From an uncultured Nitrospirota bacterium (GTDB lineage: Bacteria; Nitrospinota; Nitrospinia; CAJXCL01), in contig CAJXCL010000015.1 of the NCBI GenBank assembly GCA_913051775.1, forward strand, positions 1-38,888: a stretch of DNA of 38,888 bases. Reading direction: 5' to 3'. Both the position numbers and the translations under genes were made by a program. Shown piece by piece: positions 7,975 to 17,953 of this stretch. The notes beneath the pieces are model-generated. The model worked only from the letters and a program-made list of their open reading frames with translations. It made no database searches and was not told where the DNA came from. Each line of letters begins with the position of its first letter. Position 1 is the first letter of the stretch.

Positions 7975-8781
7975 TTACGTGCGGCAGCGGCTAAGATTTG
8001 CTTCAAGGGAATCGACGTGAAGCCTTATAATATACATAGCGGCAAATACAATTAAAAACGCAATTATAGATACCTCTAGGGTCAGCATCATTTCAGGAGC
8101 CAGGCCTGAATTTTTTCCACCGTCTGTTACCACCGGGTGCATAATCTTTCCCCACAGCTTTATTGAATAATGAACAAGGGGAACGTCAATAAAGCCGATA
8201 ATTCCGTATACCGAAGCATAACGCGCTGTGGTAACAGGATTTTCCATTACATGCCGCAAGATCAAGTAGCCGACATAAATAACCAGAAGAACCAGCGCCA
8301 AAGTCAGACGGGGTTCCCATATCCACCATGCTCCCCACCTCTGTTTTCCCCAAATCATACCTGTTATGATCATGAGAGCGCAAAAATGAACACCCAGGTC
8401 GGCGCCCACTTTTGCCCATCTGTCAAAACGCAGGTCCCGTTTCCACAAATACAGTATGCTGCCTGCAAAGGTGATAAAAAAACCGACGTAAGACATAAAA
8501 GCAGCCGCCACATGGAAATAAATAATACGGTATGTAGCAGGCTCTCCCTTTGCGTCCGGTGACCAGATAAGAGCCATGTAAAGGGCAACTGAAATGAAAA
8601 GAAGAGCAAACCCGATTAAGCAGAGCCGCGCTTTGGAGCTGTCTAATTTGGATATCGACTTTTGATCGTTGCTCAAACATCCGGCCTCTTTCACAAGACG
8701 TCCACATTTCAAGTTTACCCGCACTATATACCCGATCATTATAAGGAGTAAAAATCCATAAGCGGACAAAAGATAACTCAT
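7975..8781 (-). CDS. ccmC: Heme exporter CcmC with fused N-terminal CcmD-like segment
   Basis: CcmC is the inner-membrane WWD-domain protein that, with CcmA, CcmB and CcmD, loads heme onto CcmE for cytochrome c maturation (System I). In this 268-residue protein residues about 52-255 match CcmC: six membrane segments, His90 (IIYFHVAAAFMSYV), the tryptophan motif WGAWWIWEPRLT at 149-160, and His204 (VPLVHYSIKLW). Residues 1-33 (MSYLLSAYGFLLLIMIGYIV, then a basic stretch) look like a complete CcmD, a protein normally encoded separately after ccmC. There is no internal Met that could start CcmC alone before residue 69. The start is preceded by GAGGAG and sits 1 nt after the ccmB stop. The fusion is my inference from pattern. 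Confidence 0.9.
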   Translation of the reverse strand: MSYLLSAYGFLLLIMIGYIVRVNLKCGRLVKEAGCLSNDQKSISKLDSSKARLCLIGFALLFISVALYMALIWSPDAKGEPATYRIIYFHVAAAFMSYVGFFITFAGSILYLWKRDLRFDRWAKVGADLGVHFCALMIITGMIWGKQRWGAWWIWEPRLTLALVLLVIYVGYLILRHVMENPVTTARYASVYGIIGFIDVPLVHYSIKLWGKIMHPVVTDGGKNSGLAPEMMLTLEVSIIAFLIVFAAMYIIRLHVDSLEANLSRCRT

Positions 8782-8782
8782 A

Positions 8783-9460
8783 TTACTCCTCTAAAGTATA
8801 TTCAAAAATCAAAAATGAGACTGATATGAATATAATATCAAAGGCTATGAGCAGTTTCAACCATGACATAATGTCCGCTATTTGTTTTCCATACAATAAA
8901 GCCCCGGTGGATTGCACTGCCGCGATGACAACCGGCAAAATCAGTGGATATAAGAGAACGGGCAACATGTATCTTAATTTTGCTGAAGCGGCGGACATTG
9001 CAGAAAGTAATGTTCCGCATGCCGTAAACCCCAATGTTCCCAAAAATGTGATAAGAACTATTCCTGGTATGTTTTGAATAGGCAAATTAAAAAAAACGAT
9101 AAAAACGGGAAAGATAAATATTTCCATAATGGTCATAAAGATAAAATTACCGGTCATTTTACCGAAGTAAATTGCGCTTCGGTCTATTGGCATGGACATA
9201 ATCCCAAAAATGCAATCGTTTTCTTTTTCATTTAAAAAGGAGCGGTTCAAACCAATAGTTCCGGCAAATATAATTGCTATCCACAAAACTCCCGGGGCAA
9301 CATCAATGGCTTTTACTTTGCCAAGGTGAATGGAGAAAATAAAAATAATCAATATTAGAACCGCCAGCATGAACATAGAGATCAACATTTCCCTTGTTCT
9401 GAATTCAGACAGGGTATCTTTCCACACAATGGCACTAACATCTTTAAAGTATTTTTTCAT
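8783..9460 (-). CDS. ccmB: Heme exporter permease CcmB
   Basis: The membrane subunit of the CcmAB(CD) ABC complex, which uses ATP hydrolysis to release heme-loaded CcmE. I chose the ATG at 9460 (MKKYFKDVSAIVWKD), giving 225 residues, the usual CcmB length, and starting 4 nt after the ccmA stop codon. The frame is open back to an ATG at 9505, but that would overlap the end of ccmA by 41 nt. Features seen: an amphipathic N-terminus ending in KDTLSEFRTREM, six hydrophobic segments, and the GLNRSFLNEKENDCI segment typical of CcmB/ABC-2 permeases. It is tightly coupled to ccmA and ccmC and should be translated with them. Confidence 0.93.
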   Translation of the reverse strand: MKKYFKDVSAIVWKDTLSEFRTREMLISMFMLAVLILIIFIFSIHLGKVKAIDVAPGVLWIAIIFAGTIGLNRSFLNEKENDCIFGIMSMPIDRSAIYFGKMTGNFIFMTIMEIFIFPVFIVFFNLPIQNIPGIVLITFLGTLGFTACGTLLSAMSAASAKLRYMLPVLLYPLILPVVIAAVQSTGALLYGKQIADIMSWLKLLIAFDIIFISVSFLIFEYTLEE

Positions 9461-9464
9461 AAAT

Positions 9465-10184
9465 CTATTTCCGCTTTTCCACACAATCAAAGTAGATCTG
9501 TTCAAACTCTTCCGAAATGATCTCAGGTACAGGTTTTTGAAAAACTATTTTTCCGAAAGCCATAATAATAACTTGATCGCTAACTTCTAAACCCTGTTTT
9601 AAATTGTGAGTGGTCATGATTATTGTGTTTTTAGCTGTATGTAACTTTTTAAGTATGCCCGTTAAAATTTTTGTTGCATGTTGATCAAGGCCTGTATAAG
9701 GTTCGTCCAGAAAAATAATAGACGGGTTATTCAACATGGCTCTTGCAATAGCAAGCCTTTGCTGCATACCTCTTGAAAAGGTACGCACCGGATCCCGGCG
9801 CCTTTGAGACAAGTCCACTTCATTCAATAATTCTTCGATACGGGTTTCCAAGTTGGATAAACCATGCAGTTTTCCATAGAACTTGAGGTTTTCATAGGGA
9901 GTAAGATTATTATAGGAAAATGTATTATGGGATATTAGACCTATCTTACTGCGAATTTTTTCCCCTCCTTCCGCAACATCAATCCCATTGACAAATGCAT
10001 TCCCCGAAGAAGTCTTGATTAAAGTGGAGAGGATTTTGATTAGTGTGGTTTTACCGGCTCCGTTGGGCCCAAAAATCGTGAGAAAACTACCATAAGGTAC
10101 TTTTAAATTTATTTCATTCAACGCGTCGATATGGCCGAATGAACGTTTCAGTTTTTTTGTTTCTATAGCCCACCTGTTCTCCAT
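9465..10184 (-). CDS. ccmA: Heme exporter ATPase CcmA
   Basis: The ATP-binding subunit of the Ccm heme-handling complex. The 239-residue protein has Walker A GPNGAGKTT, Q-loop region ISHNTFSYNNLT, ABC signature FSRGMQQRLAIARA, Walker B SIIFLDEPYTGLD and a switch histidine in MTTHNL. The sequence alone is that of a generic ABC ATPase; the assignment to CcmA comes from the adjoining ccmB and ccmC. It is the first gene of the ccmA-ccmB-ccmDC-tlpA run on the minus strand, and about 145 bp separate it from secF. Confidence 0.92.
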   Translation of the reverse strand: MENRWAIETKKLKRSFGHIDALNEINLKVPYGSFLTIFGPNGAGKTTLIKILSTLIKTSSGNAFVNGIDVAEGGEKIRSKIGLISHNTFSYNNLTPYENLKFYGKLHGLSNLETRIEELLNEVDLSQRRRDPVRTFSRGMQQRLAIARAMLNNPSIIFLDEPYTGLDQHATKILTGILKKLHTAKNTIIMTTHNLKQGLEVSDQVIIMAFGKIVFQKPVPEIISEEFEQIYFDCVEKRK

Positions 10185-10329
10185 TGTAAAACCATTTTAA
10201 AAAGTGATAATAACAAGCAATTGATTAAAGCACACAGGGATTAGAGCAAGTACGAGAGTTGAGGTTTAGAATATAATTATTATTTGGAGCTTGTCATTTA
10301 AGATTTATCTCTATTTTTATACTTCGCCA

Positions 10330-11232
10330 CTATCGCTTTCTCTGTTTTTGTTTTTCCCATACAAGCAATACAGGACTGGCAATGAATATAGATGAATACG
10401 TACCTACAAAAACACCAATCATAAGAGCAAACGAGAAATCATGGATAACCTCTCCCCCTAAGAAAAATAGTGCCAAAACCACAATAAGCGTCGTTAATGA
10501 AGTTAATATTGTTCTGCTTAAAGTCTGATTTATACTGAAATTGATAACATGTTCAAAATTTTTCTTTCTTATCTTTCTCAGGTTTTCTCTAATCCTGTCA
10601 AATACCACTATGGTATCGTTTAAAGAATATCCAACGATTGTTAAAAAAGCAGCTATAATGGGAAGGGAAAATTCCTTATCAAATAACAAAAAAAATGCGG
10701 TAGTAACCAGGATGTCGTGAATAAGCGCGATAATGGCAGCAACAGCAAAGCGGAACTCAAAACGCCAGGATATGTAAATAATAATCCCGATCAAAGCATA
10801 AAAAATGGACAGAATAGCCTTCTCTCTTAAATCACGACCGACTTTTGGGCCTACCATTTCCACACGAACGACCTCAAAACTTTCCGGAGCAAAATCTTTT
10901 TCAAGCTGACTTTTAACAGTCACATTAAAGTCTTCCAGAGCTTCCGAAAATCGCTCTGTATTGATCAGAATATCTCTATCAGAGCCAAATTGCTGTATGC
11001 TGCTACTTCCCATACCTAATTGGTGGAATGATACCCGAATTTTATCAATAGAGACCTTTTCTTTAAACTGAAGTTGGATTAAAGTGCCGCCAGAAAAATC
11101 AATACCAAGTTTCAAACCACCTTTTACAATAAACAAAATAAGACCGATTATTATAATAAAAAAAGATAAAAACATAGCCCACCTTTTTTTACCAACAAAA
11201 TCAATCGAGATGTCACTTTTTAAAATTTTCAT
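10330..11232 (-). CDS. secF: Protein translocase subunit SecF
   Basis: SecF works with SecD and YajC in the inner membrane, using the proton gradient to help proteins exit the Sec channel on the periplasmic side. The 300-residue protein shows the first membrane segment, the periplasmic-start motif GIDFSGGTLIQ (residues 43-53), a periplasmic domain of about 90 residues, then five membrane segments with the GYSLNDTIVVFDRIREN motif and a C-terminal TLSRTILTSLTTL segment. Usually secD lies immediately upstream; here the upstream 750 bp hold only a decayed lipoprotein gene and then lon, so secD must be elsewhere. The encoded protein looks complete. Confidence 0.95.
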   Translation of the reverse strand: MKILKSDISIDFVGKKRWAMFLSFFIIIIGLILFIVKGGLKLGIDFSGGTLIQLQFKEKVSIDKIRVSFHQLGMGSSSIQQFGSDRDILINTERFSEALEDFNVTVKSQLEKDFAPESFEVVRVEMVGPKVGRDLREKAILSIFYALIGIIIYISWRFEFRFAVAAIIALIHDILVTTAFFLLFDKEFSLPIIAAFLTIVGYSLNDTIVVFDRIRENLRKIRKKNFEHVINFSINQTLSRTILTSLTTLIVVLALFFLGGEVIHDFSFALMIGVFVGTYSSIFIASPVLLVWEKQKQRKR

Positions 11233-11400
11233 GTTGTATTCATTTGAATTTATTTGCTATACACTCATGATAGGAGGGTTAATATACCAGAAAATAGGTG
11301 GAGATTAAAGAAAATTTTGTGCGATAGGGGCTCTCTTTATCTTGAACAGCACGATGAAGGGAAAAGTGCGAATGAGCTCTTATGGCAATTGTTGTAGTAA

Positions 11401-11967
11401 TTAATACTTTCGAAGCATTTCTGTAGCAAAATCATTTCGGGCAATACTTTCCGAGGCAGAAGCAATTATTTCGCCTATCCTTATGTCGACAAAATTTAAG
11501 TTGACGTCCATATTTGCGCCAATGTCAATTATCCTGCCTGCAATTATAATTTCAATCTAAAGAGCATCTCCCAGTTCATTTAGAGTAGAAACCTCAAAAC
11601 TACTGAACCCAGTACGCAACCTATTCATTGCAACCAACAAATCTAGCTCTTGGAGTCAGCTTGAAATATTCATTTTTAGAAATTTCATTAGCTCTTTTTA
11701 AACTGATGTATCGGCCTAATTCCGAGACTTTGTCTGTGTGATCTACTAAATTCAAAACTGCAACTTTATTGATTATAAAATTTTAACTTTCTTCTTCTCT
11801 TTCTATTTGGTCTATCAAATGATTTACCATAGAGCGGGCCTTTTTTTCGTAGTAGCGTGTATTTGTTTTTGAATCGAATATTTTTTTTAACTATCAGAAG
11901 GTGAAGAAAAAGTGCCGCAGCCTTATAACAATAGAACAAATACCCACAAGATAAATATTTTTTTCAT
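11401..11967 (-). pseudogene. Decayed FlgO-like outer-membrane lipoprotein
   Basis: On the minus strand an ATG at 11967 begins a signal sequence (MKKIFILWVFVLLL) that hits TAA just before a lipobox-like GCG. The frame then continues through further stops and two frame changes but remains readable: YYEKKARSMVNHLIDQIE, KVAVLNLVDHTDKVSELGRY, NEISKNEYFKLTPRARF, then in another frame MNRLRTGFSSFEVST, NELGDAL, stop, IEIIIAGRIIDIGANMDV, LNFVDIRIGEIIASASES and a final TAA at 11401. This is the FlgO-type domain architecture (VAVL-x-VSELGRY and later IDIGANMDVN). At least four nonsense codons make it non-functional. Orthologues would be envelope lipoproteins, some linked to flagella. Confidence 0.85.
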
Positions 11968-11979
11968 TTTTACATTCCT

Positions 11980-14415
11980 TTAATTTAAAGGCACATTTTG
12001 GGGGATTTGTTTATTAGCAATTTTATCAATTTGCGTTTTTGCAGCAGAGCGTTTTTCTTTATGTTTTACAACAGTTTTAAGGGGATTACGTATCAGAGCT
12101 GCTTTTAGCACTTCGTCCATATTTTGTACTAAAGTTATTTTAAGAGCCTTTTTTATTTTTACTGGAATTTCTTCGAGGTCTTTTTTGTTTTCCATTGGAA
12201 TAATAACATTAGATATTTTACCTCTATGTGCCGCAAGTAACTTCTCTTTTAACCCACCAATGGGGAGGACTCTGCCCTGTAAGGTTATCTCACCAGTCAT
12301 CGCCAAATAATTTTTTACCGGAATCCTGGTTAAGGCAGAAACTATGGCTGTTGCCATGGTAATGCCGGCAGAGGGCCCATCTTTCGGGATAGCTCCTTCC
12401 GGGATATGAATATGTATATCATTTTTTTGATAAAAACTTTTGGGGAGGCTAAGTTCCTTGGCTTTAGAGCGGACATAGCTCAATGCCGCCTGTGCAGATT
12501 CCTGCATAACATCTCCCAGTTTTCCTGTAAAGGTGGGTTTCCCTTTCCCCTCAACTATAAGAACTTCAGTAATCAGCAACTCTCCTCCCACCTCTGTCCA
12601 CGCTAAACCTGTGGCCAGGCCGATTTTATTTACTTTTTCTTTTTTTCCATATCGAAATTTTTGGACACCTAAAAAGCTTTGTAATTTCTTTGAGTTAACG
12701 ATTGATTTGGTTGATTTCCCTTTTGTAGCAACTTTTTTTGCTGTTTTACGACATATTGTTGCTATCTCCCGTTCTAGGTTTCTGACTCCTGCTTCTTTGG
12801 TATAATGTTGAATAATTTTTCTTATAGCATTTCTTAAAAATTCGATATTCTTTTCGTTAAGACCATGCTCGGGTATTTTCTTCGGAATTAGAAACCGTTC
12901 TGCTATCTTTATTTTTTCGTCTTCTGTATATCCGGAAATTCTCAATATTTCCATCCTATCCTGTAATGGCTGAGGAATGGGATGAAGGAGATTTGCAGTT
13001 GTAATGAACAATACTTCAGACAAATCATAATCTACCTCGAGATAATGATCGTTAAAGTTGCAGTTTTGTTCCGGGTCGAGAACCTCAAGTAATGCGGAAG
13101 ATGGATCGCCTCTAAAGTCAGTACTCATTTTATCGATTTCATCCATCATAAAAACCGGATTTTTAGTTCCTGCTTTTTTTATCGACTGGATGATTTTTCC
13201 AGGTAAGGCGCCAATATAAGTTCTTCTGTGCCCCCTGATTTCCGCCTCATCTCTGACACCTCCCAAAGAAACCCGTACAAATTTCCGGCCAAGTGCGTGC
13301 GCAATAGACTTGCCTAAAGAAGTCTTACCCACTCCAGGTGGCCCCACAAAACAAAGTATAGGGCCATTCATTTTATCTACCAATTTTCTGACTGAAAGAT
13401 ATTCCAATATCCGTTCCTTGATTTTCTGCAAACCATAATGGTCTTCATCAAGTATTTTTGATGCCTGACTGATATCAATTTTATCTCTTGTTCCTGGTTT
13501 CCATGGTATATCAATCAACCAGTCAACATAATTTCTAACTACAGTTCCCTCAGCAGACATGGGGGGCATTAATTCCAATCTTTTAAGTTCTTTTTGGGCT
13601 TTTTCATATACCCCTTTTGGCATTCCTGCTTTTTTTATTTTGTCAGCAAGCTCTTGGATTTCTGATTTTTCATCACCTTTTCCCAATTCTTTCTGGAGGG
13701 CTCTGATTTGCTCAGAGAGGTAGTATTCTTTCTGGCTTTTTTCCATTTGCTGTTTGACTCTGTTTCTGACTTTCTTTTCAATTCTTAAAATTTCAAGCTC
13801 ATTGAGCATAAAATCAATGAGTTTATCCAACCGTCCCTTTGGGTTCATCGTTTCTAATAGCTCTTGCTTTTCATGTGTTTTCAAATCTAATTGTGCTGCT
13901 AAAGTATCCGCAAAAATATCAGGTTCAGAAACAGAATTTAGAGTTTTTACTACTTCTAAAGGGACACGTTGATTAAGTTTTGAATATTGCTCAAAAATCG
14001 AATTTGCGCTACGCATCAGCGCAGTAGCTTGAACAGAATTTTCTCGCTCGGTTTCCAGCGGAATTGCGGTTACTTCAAAGAATGTAGAATTTTTAAGAAA
14101 TAACTCAATCTTTACTCGCTGGATTCCCTCAATTAAAACTTTTACAGTCCCATCTGATTGCTTTAATATCTGAAGAACATTGGCGATTGTGCCGATCTCA
14201 TGAATTTCCTCAGGAAGCGGATCATTTTTTTTGGCCTTTTTTTGAGCTGCAAGGATTATTTTTTTATCAACAGCCATGGCGTGATCCAACGCCTTTATAG
14301 AGCATTCCCTCCCGACAAAAAGGGGAATAATCATTTTAGGAAACACAACAATATCTCTAAGGGGAAGGAGTGGTAAAGTTATTTGTTTAGTTTTTTTTTG
14401 CTCTTTTTTTTTCAT
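11980..14415 (-). CDS. lon: ATP-dependent protease Lon
   Basis: A cytosolic AAA+ serine protease that degrades misfolded and short-lived regulatory proteins. The 811 residues comprise the N-terminal substrate-binding LAN domain ([13 protein letters not shown]), a coiled-coil (around 210-270), the AAA+ module with Walker A GPPGVGKT (358-365) and Walker B VFMMDEID (421-428), and the S16 peptidase domain with catalytic Ser682 in PKDGPSAG and Lys725 in GGLKEKLL. The lysine-rich C-terminal tail of about 30 residues is longer than in E. coli Lon. It starts 13 nt after the clpX stop codon, so it is the last gene of the tRNA-Leu/tig/clpP/clpX/lon run. All catalytic residues are present. Confidence 0.97.
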   Translation of the reverse strand: MKKKEQKKTKQITLPLLPLRDIVVFPKMIIPLFVGRECSIKALDHAMAVDKKIILAAQKKAKKNDPLPEEIHEIGTIANVLQILKQSDGTVKVLIEGIQRVKIELFLKNSTFFEVTAIPLETERENSVQATALMRSANSIFEQYSKLNQRVPLEVVKTLNSVSEPDIFADTLAAQLDLKTHEKQELLETMNPKGRLDKLIDFMLNELEILRIEKKVRNRVKQQMEKSQKEYYLSEQIRALQKELGKGDEKSEIQELADKIKKAGMPKGVYEKAQKELKRLELMPPMSAEGTVVRNYVDWLIDIPWKPGTRDKIDISQASKILDEDHYGLQKIKERILEYLSVRKLVDKMNGPILCFVGPPGVGKTSLGKSIAHALGRKFVRVSLGGVRDEAEIRGHRRTYIGALPGKIIQSIKKAGTKNPVFMMDEIDKMSTDFRGDPSSALLEVLDPEQNCNFNDHYLEVDYDLSEVLFITTANLLHPIPQPLQDRMEILRISGYTEDEKIKIAERFLIPKKIPEHGLNEKNIEFLRNAIRKIIQHYTKEAGVRNLEREIATICRKTAKKVATKGKSTKSIVNSKKLQSFLGVQKFRYGKKEKVNKIGLATGLAWTEVGGELLITEVLIVEGKGKPTFTGKLGDVMQESAQAALSYVRSKAKELSLPKSFYQKNDIHIHIPEGAIPKDGPSAGITMATAIVSALTRIPVKNYLAMTGEITLQGRVLPIGGLKEKLLAAHRGKISNVIIPMENKKDLEEIPVKIKKALKITLVQNMDEVLKAALIRNPLKTVVKHKEKRSAAKTQIDKIANKQIPQNVPLN

Positions 14416-14428
14416 GGTTTTTTATGCT

Positions 14429-15691
14429 CTAAGCGGTTTTAACTTCTTTTTTTTCATACAACAACATAGGGGATTCTTTTTTCGTAACAACTTTTTCATT
14501 GACCACACATTCTATAATTTCAGGTTGTGATGGAATTTCATACATGATATCCAGCATAATTTCTTCCATAATTGATCGCAATCCTCGAGCACCTGTTTTT
14601 CTTTTCATGGCCATTTTAGCAATAGCTTTTAAAGCATCATCGGTAAATTTAAGTTTCACTTTATCTAAATCGAAAAATTTTTGATATTGTTTTACCAAAG
14701 CATTTTTTGGCTTTGTTAAAATATCAAACAAAGCCTTTTCATCAAGGTCATCAAGAGAGGAAACTACTGGTAATCGCCCTATAAATTCCGGGATAAGCCC
14801 ATATTTTAAAAGGTCTTCCGATGAAATACGGGATAATATCTCACCAATATTCTTTTCTTCTCTGGTTTTAATTATAGCGCCGAAACCAACACTCCTTTTC
14901 CCAATACGATTCTCTATAATCTTATCCAACCCTATAAAAGCTCCTCCACATATAAAAAGAATATTAGTCGTATCTACCTGCAGAAAATCCTGATGCGGGT
15001 GCTTTCTCCCCCCCTGTGGAGGAACAGACGCTATAGTACCTTCTATAATTTTTAAAAGCGCGTGTTGTACTCCTTCACCAGATACATCTCTAGTTATAGA
15101 AGGGTTCTCAGATTTTCGACTAATTTTATCGATTTCATCAATATAAATTATTCCCCGTTCTGCTTTTTCTACATTATAGTCAGAATCCTGAAGGAGCTTC
15201 AGGATGATATTTTCCACATCTTCACCAACATACCCAGCTTCGGTTAAAGTGGTTGCATCTACAATTGTGAATGGGACCTCCAGTACTCTTGCCAGGGTTT
15301 GTGCTAAAAATGTTTTACCTGACCCTGTAGGTCCGACAAGCAGAATATTGCTTTTATGGAGTTCAATGTCATCAGTATCTAAAGGAGCATCAATTCTTTT
15401 ATAATGATTATGAACTGCTACTGAAAGGACTCTTTTGGAAGATTCCTGACCAATGACATACTGATCCAAAATTTCTTTGATTTCTTTAGGTTTCGGCAGG
15501 CGTTGAAGCTCGGCACTTTTTTCCTGAGTCCACTCCTCCACCATGATTCCATTACATAACTCAATACATTCATCACAAATATATACAGTTGGTCCTGCAA
15601 TTAGCTTTCTTACTTCTTCAGGAGCCTTTCCACAAAAAGAACACCTCAACGATCCATCAGATCCGGAACCAGAGTTACATTTTCTAATCAT
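14429..15691 (-). CDS. clpX: ClpX, ATPase subunit of ClpXP protease
   Basis: ClpX unfolds tagged or native substrates and feeds them to ClpP. The 420-residue protein has the N-terminal zinc-binding domain (Cys17, Cys20, Cys39, Cys42), Walker A GPTGSGKT (120-127), Walker [10 protein letters not shown], the pore loop region around [11 protein letters not shown], sensor motif [10 protein letters not shown] and the C-terminal [15 protein letters not shown]. Its ATG overlaps the clpP stop by 4 nt and is preceded by AAGGAGAGG, a good ribosome site that lies inside the end of clpP, so the two subunits should be translationally coupled. Confidence 0.98.
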   Translation of the reverse strand: MIRKCNSGSGSDGSLRCSFCGKAPEEVRKLIAGPTVYICDECIELCNGIMVEEWTQEKSAELQRLPKPKEIKEILDQYVIGQESSKRVLSVAVHNHYKRIDAPLDTDDIELHKSNILLVGPTGSGKTFLAQTLARVLEVPFTIVDATTLTEAGYVGEDVENIILKLLQDSDYNVEKAERGIIYIDEIDKISRKSENPSITRDVSGEGVQHALLKIIEGTIASVPPQGGRKHPHQDFLQVDTTNILFICGGAFIGLDKIIENRIGKRSVGFGAIIKTREEKNIGEILSRISSEDLLKYGLIPEFIGRLPVVSSLDDLDEKALFDILTKPKNALVKQYQKFFDLDKVKLKFTDDALKAIAKMAMKRKTGARGLRSIMEEIMLDIMYEIPSQPEIIECVVNEKVVTKKESPMLLYEKKEVKTA

Positions 15692-16311
15692 TTTTTCCTC
15701 TCCTTGCTGCTTGATGTTTTTGACATAGCATTTCTCGAAGAGATAACCTCATCCACAATTCCGTATTTTTTAGCATCCTCTCCGGACATAAAAAAATCTC
15801 TATCCGTATCAGATCTAATTTTTTTCAAAGGCTGTCCCGTATGCTCAGATAATATTTTGTCAAGAGTATCACGCATTCTTAGAATTTCCTTAGCATGGAT
15901 ATCTATATCAACGCTTTGACCCTGAAAGCCTCCGGAAGGTTGGTGTATCATAATTCGCGAGTTTGTAAGAGCAAATCGCTTCCCTTTTGTTCCGGCTGCA
16001 AGTAATAAAGCCCCCATGCTGGATGCTTGACCTATACAAATAGTCTGAATATCCGGTTTGACATACAACATTGTGTCATAAACAGCCATTCCGGATGTTA
16101 CAGTGCCACCCGGAGAGTTTATATAAATATAAATATCCTGTTCCGGTTCTTCAGCTTCTAAAAATAACAATTGGGCAATTATTAAATTTGCTATATGGTC
16201 ATCAATCGCGGATCCAAGAAAAATAATCCGATCTTTCAGCAGCCTTGAATAAATATCATAAGCACGTTCGCCACGACTTGTTTGCTCCACAACCATTGGT
16301 ATTAAAGTCAT
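15688..16311 (-). CDS. clpP: ClpP, proteolytic subunit of ClpXP
   Basis: The tetradecameric serine peptidase of ClpXP. At 207 residues it has the expected length, with catalytic Ser98 (GQASSMGA), His123 (IMIHQPSGG) and Asp172 (DTDRDFF), and the oxyanion-region [12 protein letters not shown]. An N-terminal [13 protein letters not shown] segment, normally processed in some species, is present. It follows tig by 36 bp and precedes clpX with a 4-nt overlap, the widespread tig-clpP-clpX order. A GGGGGAAAAT stretch upstream could serve as a ribosome site. Confidence 0.98.
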   Translation of the reverse strand: MTLIPMVVEQTSRGERAYDIYSRLLKDRIIFLGSAIDDHIANLIIAQLLFLEAEEPEQDIYIYINSPGGTVTSGMAVYDTMLYVKPDIQTICIGQASSMGALLLAAGTKGKRFALTNSRIMIHQPSGGFQGQSVDIDIHAKEILRMRDTLDKILSEHTGQPLKKIRSDTDRDFFMSGEDAKKYGIVDEVISSRNAMSKTSSSKERKK

Positions 16312-16347
16312 TGTCTGATTTTCCCCCTTAAAATCATTTTAGCTTGA

Positions 16348-17652
16348 TTATGATGGAGTATCAAGTTCATTCCTATCAACTAAAACTTCTTTTATCGTTA
16401 GTTTGGACAATATAACATCCATGGTTTTTTTTCTTTGCAGTCCGTTCAAAAAGTTATTGTATGAATTATCTTTTTGCATGGAAACTCTTAACTTTTCTTT
16501 TGCCATTTTTTTCTCCGCCGCAATTTTTTCCAATTCCCTCTCAATTTCAGTTTTGTCTATTTCAATTTTTTCTATTTCTGAAATTTTTTGCCGAATCAAC
16601 TCTCCCTTAACAACCCTCACAGCATCCTCACTAAACTCCTCTCTTTCAATTTTCATACTGTCATCTTTCATTCCCCGGAGACGCATGTTATCTTTAAAAT
16701 CTTTAGCCATAAAATTGATCTGATCTTCAATAAGGACTTGAGGAATTTCAAAAGGATTCATTTCAATTAATTTATTTATGACATCCAGATAGAGAGTAGT
16801 ATCAGACATCGCTTCCCCTCTTTTCTCCTGATGCTGCCGTATTTCTTCCCTTAATTCAGCTACAGTTTTTTCTTTTCCCATCTCATTTTTTATAAACTCA
16901 TCGGTAATCTCAGAAAGTTTCTTGATTTTGATTTCATTGACTTTGACTTTAAAAAGCACCTTTTTATTAGCCAGATCTTTATTTGCATGGCTGGCTGGGT
17001 AAGTTACTGTAAACTCTTTTTCCACATTTTTATTCAAACCGATAAAGCCTTTTTCAAAATCCTCTAATAAATTGTTTGCCCCTATTATCAGGGAATAATT
17101 TTTTGTTTCTTCCTTCTGGACAGAGGAACCATCGACAAAACCCTTAAAATCCACAACAACAAGATCACCTTCCTTTGCCGGGCGGCTGGTTACCTCTTCA
17201 AAAGTAGCATATCGATTCTTTATATAGTCAAACTCTCTTTCTATATCTTCATCAGTAATTTTTGCAATCTTTTTTGTAAATTTCAATCCTTCATATTTTT
17301 TTATTTCAAAAGGAGGAATAATTTCTATGGTAGCCGAAAAAGTTATCGGTGAATTTTCTTCATGTTTAATATTTTCAAGCTTTGGAGAACCGACCGGTTT
17401 TAGATCTTTTTCTTCCACAGCCTTATAGTAAGCTTCCGGAATAATCTTATTAAGCACATCACCTTTGACACGGTCATGGTATAATTTTTTAAGGTAGCTT
17501 TTTGGGATTTTCCCTTTTCTAAAACCAGGAACTTTCACTTTTTTACCAAGTTCACGGTAGGCATCTTCCTCTTCCTGCGAGAATATTTCCAAAGGAATTT
17601 CTATCTTCAACTGCTTTGTGTAGGGGCCAATTTCTTTAATATCGATTTTCAT
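16348..17652 (-). CDS. tig: Trigger factor, ribosome-associated chaperone and prolyl isomerase
   Basis: Trigger factor binds ribosomal protein uL23 at the exit tunnel and shields nascent chains. I place the start at the ATG at 17652 (MKIDIKEIGPYTKQL), giving 434 residues; the frame stays open upstream only because it reads through the tRNA-Leu gene. Features: the ribosome-binding signature VPGFRKGKIP (about 55-64), the FKBP-like domain with EGDLVVVDFKGFVDG and GFIGL, and a charged helical C-terminal domain with FEIPQVLIE. It lies 23 bp downstream of the tRNA and 36 bp upstream of clpP, so all are probably in one transcript. Confidence 0.96.
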   Translation of the reverse strand: MKIDIKEIGPYTKQLKIEIPLEIFSQEEEDAYRELGKKVKVPGFRKGKIPKSYLKKLYHDRVKGDVLNKIIPEAYYKAVEEKDLKPVGSPKLENIKHEENSPITFSATIEIIPPFEIKKYEGLKFTKKIAKITDEDIEREFDYIKNRYATFEEVTSRPAKEGDLVVVDFKGFVDGSSVQKEETKNYSLIIGANNLLEDFEKGFIGLNKNVEKEFTVTYPASHANKDLANKKVLFKVKVNEIKIKKLSEITDEFIKNEMGKEKTVAELREEIRQHQEKRGEAMSDTTLYLDVINKLIEMNPFEIPQVLIEDQINFMAKDFKDNMRLRGMKDDSMKIEREEFSEDAVRVVKGELIRQKISEIEKIEIDKTEIERELEKIAAEKKMAKEKLRVSMQKDNSYNNFLNGLQRKKTMDVILSKLTIKEVLVDRNELDTPS

Positions 17653-17675
17653 TATGTCTCTTAATAAATTTTCAC

Positions 17676-17757
<82 letters not shown>

Positions 17758-17771
17758 CTTAAGGGTCTTTC

Positions 17772-17808
17772 ACTAAATATTTAGTTTAAAATAATTTCTC
17801 AAAGTCAA
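17772..17808 (-). promoter_or_regulatory. Candidate promoter and 14-bp palindrome upstream of tRNA-Leu/tig operon
   Basis: On the minus strand TTGACT (17808-17803) is a good -35 word, followed after 18-19 nt by the AT-rich CTAAATA, a poor -10. The latter lies in a perfect palindrome ACTAAATATTTAGT at 17772-17785, 17 bp before the tRNA. The palindrome could be an operator for the proteostasis operon or simply AT-rich chance. Confidence 0.35.
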
Positions 17809-17882
17809 TCGTCAGATTCGTACTTTAAAAGTTAATTTTACTTTTATCATTTTTACATTTCATTGTCAATTAACCGAATTTA

Positions 17883-17911
17883 TTGACCTCTTGAAATTTC
17901 TTTATTAGAAT
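17883..17911 (+). promoter_or_regulatory. Sigma70-type promoter for the SHOCT lipoprotein operon
   Basis: TTGACC at 17883-17888 and TAGAAT at 17906-17911 are separated by exactly 17 bp and sit about 43 bp upstream of the ATG at 17954 on the plus strand. They match the TTGACA/TATAAT consensus at 5 of 6 positions each. Confidence 0.55.
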
Positions 17912-17953
17912 TGATAAATTAAAATTTCATATAAAAATATTTATCGGATAGCA

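Noticed and set aside
9465-9505. ccmB start at 9505 overlapping ccmA by 41 nt
   Set aside because: The ATG at 9460 gives the usual CcmB length and a normal short gap after ccmA.
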